Assembly: GCA_964653285.1 (NCBI GenBank)
Contig: CAZZEX010000105.1
Location: 1-16,995, forward strand
Reading direction: 5' to 3'
DNA: 16,995 nt
DNA from: CAZZEX01 sp964653285
GTDB lineage: Bacteria; Chloroflexota; Anaerolineae; B4-G1
Shown: in pieces, positions 14,054 through 16,995 of the stretch
How positions within the stretch are numbered: the stretch's first letter is position 1
Layout of the letters: every line of letters starts with the position of its first letter
The notes under the pieces: model-generated
What the model was told of the DNA's origin: nothing
Databases searched by the model: none
The model's input: only the letters and a program-made list of their open reading frames with translations
Position numbers and translations under genes: made by a program

Positions 14054-14070
14054 GGGGGGCTTTGCCCCCC
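14054..14070. terminator. 7-bp GC hairpin downstream of the NACHT-FGE gene
   Basis: Arms GGGGGGC and GCCCCCC around a 3-nt loop, 53 nt past the stop codon and about 90 bp past the end of the proposed variable region. It may be an end-of-transcript structure between the two convergent genes. DGR variable regions are often followed by a GC-rich hairpin, so this is compatible but not diagnostic. Confidence 0.5.
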
Positions 14071-14122
14071 AGACCCCCCATCAGCAATCAGAAAACAGCA
14101 CGCAGCAGACAGAAAGCAGAAT

Positions 14123-16813
14123 TCAGGAATCAGAAGGCGGAGAGCCAGGGAAGACCACCCGAAACCCCACAGTGAAGCCGAAGCCGACCGGGTGGTCGTC
14201 GCTGCGGTACGCGCAGCGAGCGAACCTCCTGTCGACGAGCCAGGAGCCGCCGCGCAGCACGCGCGTTCCGCCCTCGACGTACCAGGGGCCGGTCCACTCC
14301 CAGACGTTGCCCGCCCCGTCCCACAGCCCGGCCGGGTTGATCCCCTCGGGGAAGGTCACCACCGCCGTCGGGGTCGGGTTGGCTTCCCCGAACTCGTCAG
14401 AACCCAGCCACTTGCTCCATTCCTCGCCATCCGGGAATTCACATCCCGCCCACCACTCGGCGCAGTTGAGCCGGGGGCGGTCCCACTCCTCCCCCCAGGG
14501 ATACTCCCGGCCGTCGGTCCCCCGCACCGCCCGCTCCCACTCCTCCTCGGCCGGCAGCCGGGGGGCGTTCAGGCCGTCGGGGTCCAGCCCTGCCTCCAGC
14601 GCCAGCCAGCGGCAGTAGGCCTGCGCCTCGAACCAGGTGACGCCCACCACCGGGCAGAGGGGGCTGGCCAGCCTTTTGTCCCCCCACCAGTAGGGCCGGT
14701 CCCGCTTCTCCGGCGGGCGATTGGAAAGCCAATCCTTCAGGTAGTCGGGCGCTTTGCTGTCATACGCCCCGCTGCGCCAGGCCCAGCCCTCCGCGCTCCA
14801 GCACTCCGGCCGCTCGTATCCTCCCATCTCGACGAAACGGGCGAACTGCTTGTTGGTCACCGGGTAGGCGGAGATGCGGTAAGGGGTATGGATCACTCGC
14901 CGCTCCTTGTCATCGCCATCGCCGTACAGAAACGGCCCAGGAGGAACTTCCACGCACACGTCCAGCCCCCCCTCCGGCTCCCACCCCAACCGGCCCAGCA
15001 GGTGCCCGGCGTCGCGCCGTATCGGGGCGGGTGTCTCTTGATCCTGCATCACCTGCACCAGGCGACCGACGACGGCCGCTGCCGAACCCCGGTCGGTGCC
15101 CGATTCCCCCACGTCGGCCAGCGCCTCGCCCGCCAGCACGACGTTCCGCCCCCTGTCTGCGCCTGGCAGGTGCTCCGCACACAGTCCCCGCAGCACCCGC
15201 CCGGCCTTGAAGGGGCTCTGCTTGACGACGCCGAGCACGCCCACGGTGAGCAGCAGCGTCTCCCGCCACACGGGGTCCAGCCAGTGCTGGCAGACCACCT
15301 CCATCGCTGCCTCCAGTCCCTCCTGGTCCTCCAGCAGCGCGATCCCCTTGGCGGCCAGCATCTCCTCAAAGGTCAGATGCAGGAAGCCGTACTGCCCCTC
15401 CCCCCGCTCGACCAGCAGGTTGGAGTAGTGGCGGACGCCAGCGAGGAAGGCGCGGGCGCGCTGGCGGGCGGGACCCCGGGGTTCATCCCACTCCCGCCGG
15501 TAGTACTTGGTCAGCCAGCCTTCGACCTGTTCGCGGCTCACCAGCCCGGCGGTGGGGTTCTCCTGCCGCAGCCACAGCGCCAGCGGGGCCAGCACCTGCA
15601 CCGTGTCCAGGTAGTTTATCCCTGGTCCGACGGGCCGTCTATCAAGCGCCCGCGCCTTGTTCCAGGCGCTGATCAGCGTCTCCAGGTACAGTTCGTACAG
15701 CCTCACCCGCTCGCGGGGCAGAGTAACCCGCTGGCGCTTGATGAGCGCCATGATGGTCAGGAGCAGCGGGTTGGAGGCCAACCGCTCGATGCCGGAGCCA
15801 GGGAGGATAGCAGCGAGCAGATCCTGCTGCTCCTCCTCGGCCGCGGCGCGGGCCTCGGGGGTGTCGCCGTGAGTGGCGACCTCGAAGGCCAGCGTCCAGC
15901 GGGCGGCAAAACGCTCGATTTCCTCCCGCCCCCAATCGGTGAGTGTGTAGACGGGCCAGGTGGCCCCCCCGAGCATGGAAACGAGCGGCGCGTCCCGGTA
16001 ACCGACGATACGGCTGGTGACGACGAAGCGGTTGCCCCCCCGCCCCCGGTGGGTGGCGACGAAGTCCTCCAGTAACTGGTTGACGTACAGTCGCCGCGCC
16101 TGTACCTCGTCCAGCCCGTCGAGCAGCACCACCGCCTGCCCCTCTGCCAGAGCCGCGTCGAACAGCGCCCCCACTCCTTCCAGCTCCTTGCACCGGCCAC
16201 CGTAGTAGCGGGCCAGGTAGGCCTGCAGGCTGATCTCCTCCCGCCCGAGGGCTTCGGCGTAGGCGTTGAGGGGCAGGAGAATAGGCAAGGGGCCATCCCC
16301 CTCCCCGTGGCGGGCCAGGTGGAGTGCCAGGTGCTTGATGAGCGTAGATTTGCCCGCGCCGGGGTCGCCCAGGATGACCAGCGCCGCCTCCTTGTTGAGC
16401 GTTTCGTCAATGGAGACCGGCCCCGCGCTCTCGGCCGGGGCCAGCATTCCCTCCAGGCGCAGTTCCTCCTCCATCTGACCCACTTCCCGGCCGGCCAACC
16501 GCAGCCGCCGCCAGGTGTCGGCCTCGGGGGCGGTGGGCCGGGCGTGAAGCGGCACAAAAACCTGCTCCAGCGGCAGGAGAGTGGCCACCTTCTCCACCTG
16601 GGGCACTCCCTTAAAGTCCAGGTAACGGTGGGCGCTGAGGAGATAGCGGGTGTAGGCCACACGCAGCGCGGCCAGGTCCGGTGGGGGTCGAAAGGGAGCC
16701 GCCTGGAAAGTGAAGTTATACTGCACCAGGTCTCGTCCGGCGAAGGTGCTGTCGCTCAGTTCTACAGAGCCACCAACGTGGCTGCCTCCTATGTTCAAAG
16801 TCTCGTCGGTCAT
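14123..16813 (-). CDS. STAND protein: NACHT NTPase fused to an FGE-sulfatase (C-type-lectin-like) domain
   Basis: An 896-residue putative signal-transduction NTPase. ATG 16813 is chosen for its AGGAGG 5 nt upstream. Residues 1-36 are a Gly-rich beta leader (LNIGGSHVGGSVELSDSTFA, GRDLVQYN) like those found before NACHT, CHAT and caspase domains. Walker A is GDPGAGKST at 149-157; Walker B is AVVLLDGLDEV at 227-237; RFVVTSR at 262-268 is sensor-like. A helical winged-helix and repeat region follows to about 615. The FGE domain spans 616-896 (PVTNKQFARF, PVVGVTWFEAQAYCRWL, RLPAEEEWERA, GLWDGAGNVWEWTG, RVLRGGSW, VGFRVV). The cysteines used by true formylglycine-generating enzymes (expected after 'GGSW') are replaced (LVDRRFAR), so it is probably a ligand-binding lectin fold and not an enzyme. 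No N-terminal effector domain is recognised. It may be a conflict or defence sensor. Confidence 0.88.
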   Translation of the reverse strand: MTDETLNIGGSHVGGSVELSDSTFAGRDLVQYNFTFQAAPFRPPPDLAALRVAYTRYLLSAHRYLDFKGVPQVEKVATLLPLEQVFVPLHARPTAPEADTWRRLRLAGREVGQMEEELRLEGMLAPAESAGPVSIDETLNKEAALVILGDPGAGKSTLIKHLALHLARHGEGDGPLPILLPLNAYAEALGREEISLQAYLARYYGGRCKELEGVGALFDAALAEGQAVVLLDGLDEVQARRLYVNQLLEDFVATHRGRGGNRFVVTSRIVGYRDAPLVSMLGGATWPVYTLTDWGREEIERFAARWTLAFEVATHGDTPEARAAAEEEQQDLLAAILPGSGIERLASNPLLLTIMALIKRQRVTLPRERVRLYELYLETLISAWNKARALDRRPVGPGINYLDTVQVLAPLALWLRQENPTAGLVSREQVEGWLTKYYRREWDEPRGPARQRARAFLAGVRHYSNLLVERGEGQYGFLHLTFEEMLAAKGIALLEDQEGLEAAMEVVCQHWLDPVWRETLLLTVGVLGVVKQSPFKAGRVLRGLCAEHLPGADRGRNVVLAGEALADVGESGTDRGSAAAVVGRLVQVMQDQETPAPIRRDAGHLLGRLGWEPEGGLDVCVEVPPGPFLYGDGDDKERRVIHTPYRISAYPVTNKQFARFVEMGGYERPECWSAEGWAWRSGAYDSKAPDYLKDWLSNRPPEKRDRPYWWGDKRLASPLCPVVGVTWFEAQAYCRWLALEAGLDPDGLNAPRLPAEEEWERAVRGTDGREYPWGEEWDRPRLNCAEWWAGCEFPDGEEWSKWLGSDEFGEANPTPTAVVTFPEGINPAGLWDGAGNVWEWTGPWYVEGGTRVLRGGSWLVDRRFARCAYRSDDHPVGFGFTVGFRVVFPGSPPSDS
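14162..14242 (-). other. Candidate DGR variable region in the FGE domain
   Basis: Codons from Trp858 to the GFR motif. The framework residues match typical DGR targets (RGGSW, then AR, AYR, P, VGFR). The positions that in template-like relatives are Asn (AAC) read Leu, Val, Asp, Phe, Ser, Asp, Asp, His, Val, Gly, Phe, Gly, Phe, Thr; 13 of these 14 codons end in C and one in T, as A-directed mutagenesis of AAC/AAT would give. In a GC-rich genome C-ending codons are common, so this is suggestive. No template repeat, Avd or reverse transcriptase lies in the window. Confidence 0.45.
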
Positions 16814-16884
16814 TGTGACCTCCTGGTGCGTGGTGCGTATTGCGTGTCTGGTGTTGTTCTGCCAGACTCCCGTCTGCACTCCAT

Positions 16885-16913
16885 AGTGTACCCGATTTCG
16901 TGCCCCGCGCCAA
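16885..16913 (-). promoter_or_regulatory. Promoter of the NACHT-FGE gene
   Basis: Minus-strand TTGGCG (16913-16908), 17 nt, TACACT (16890-16885). Transcription from here would give a leader of about 65 nt. It starts just inside the right-hand repeat array, so the gene is probably monocistronic. Confidence 0.6.
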
Positions 16914-16920
16914 CGGTCGA

Positions 16921-16995
16921 GGGCAGGTACAAGACCTGCCCCTGGAGGGCAGGTACAAGACCTGCCCCTGGAGGGCAGGTACAAGACCTGCCCCT
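16921..16995. repeat. 26-bp palindromic tandem repeat (array runs off the window)
   Basis: Three units (16921, 16947, 16973; the last cut by the window end) identical by eye. Each holds arms GGGCAGGT and ACCTGCCC around ACAAG, then CCTGGA-type spacer bases. The unit is too short and too palindromic for a CRISPR repeat with unique spacers. It resembles a REP cluster and differs from families A and B. Confidence 0.85.

Noticed and set aside
13832..16075. Plus-strand open frame of 747 codons opposite the NACHT-FGE gene
   Set aside because: It is antisense to a gene with clear NACHT and FGE motifs; GC-rich codon bias leaves the opposite strand open. Its translation is low-complexity (Pro/Gly/Arg/His) with no domain.
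16814..16984. 57-residue N-terminal extension of the NACHT-FGE protein
   Set aside because: It is encoded by the tandem repeat and promoter; AGGAGG precedes ATG 16813.
16921..16995. CRISPR array
   Set aside because: Units are contiguous and identical with no unique spacers of 30-40 bp, and no cas gene is present.
1..16995. tRNA or rRNA genes, and a DGR template repeat or reverse transcriptase
   Set aside because: I scanned by eye for T-loop-like motifs, rRNA-like blocks, A-rich copies of the variable region and RT motifs, and found none I could support; a computed search could still find a tRNA.

Overview
The window is a GC-rich bacterial chromosomal segment in which every gene I can support lies on the minus strand except moaE. 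No marker gene fixes the taxonomy. The mix of conserved small proteins, DUF433/DUF5615 toxin-antitoxin genes, a NACHT-FGE fusion, a tethered lectin-like protein and several families of short palindromic repeats is what I associate with Chloroflexota (Anaerolineae-like); this is an inference.

Layout from left to right. (1) 1-1153: 5' part of an M20-family dipeptidase that runs off the left edge. (2) 1169-2088: an IS200/RAYT-type HUH transposase carrying an in-frame copy of a REP-like element, a second copy of that element just upstream, and a stub of a type I restriction methylase gene (hsdM) that ends where the second copy begins. (3) 2112-3238: three small uncharacterised genes, one a zinc-knuckle protein. 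(4) 3366-11172: a defence-type operon made of a DUF499/BrxC-like ATPase, a short PglZ-domain protein, a DUF433-DUF5615 toxin-antitoxin pair, a 192-residue unknown, and a DUF1156 zinc-ribbon DNA methyltransferase. (5) 11315-13135: two copies of a lectin-like (LamG/DUF1080-type) gene sharing a 401-bp almost identical block, separated by a toxin-antitoxin module whose MazF-like toxin is broken. (6) 13441-13866 (+): moaE behind a clear promoter. (7) 14123-16813: a STAND protein with a NACHT NTPase and a C-terminal FGE-sulfatase/C-type-lectin domain whose last 30 residues look like a variable region of a diversity-generating retroelement (DGR). (8) 16921-16995: the start of a 26-bp palindromic tandem repeat.

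How the genes may work together. The ATPase, PglZ and DUF1156 methylase are the three component types shared by BREX/Pgl phage-resistance systems (BrxC/PglY, PglZ, PglX). Here they occur without a helicase, BrxA, BrxB or BrxL, and with a PglZ protein of only 291 residues. The operon has a good promoter (TTGTGC, 17 nt, TATAAT) and ATPase-pglZ translational overlap. The window therefore reads as a defence island: a compact BREX-like operon, a restriction-modification relic, two toxin-antitoxin modules and a STAND sensor, separated by REP-like repeats and a RAYT transposase that may have driven the rearrangements.

The two most interesting points are the reduced BREX-like operon and the possible DGR-diversified NACHT-FGE sensor. 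No reverse transcriptase or template repeat is visible in the window.
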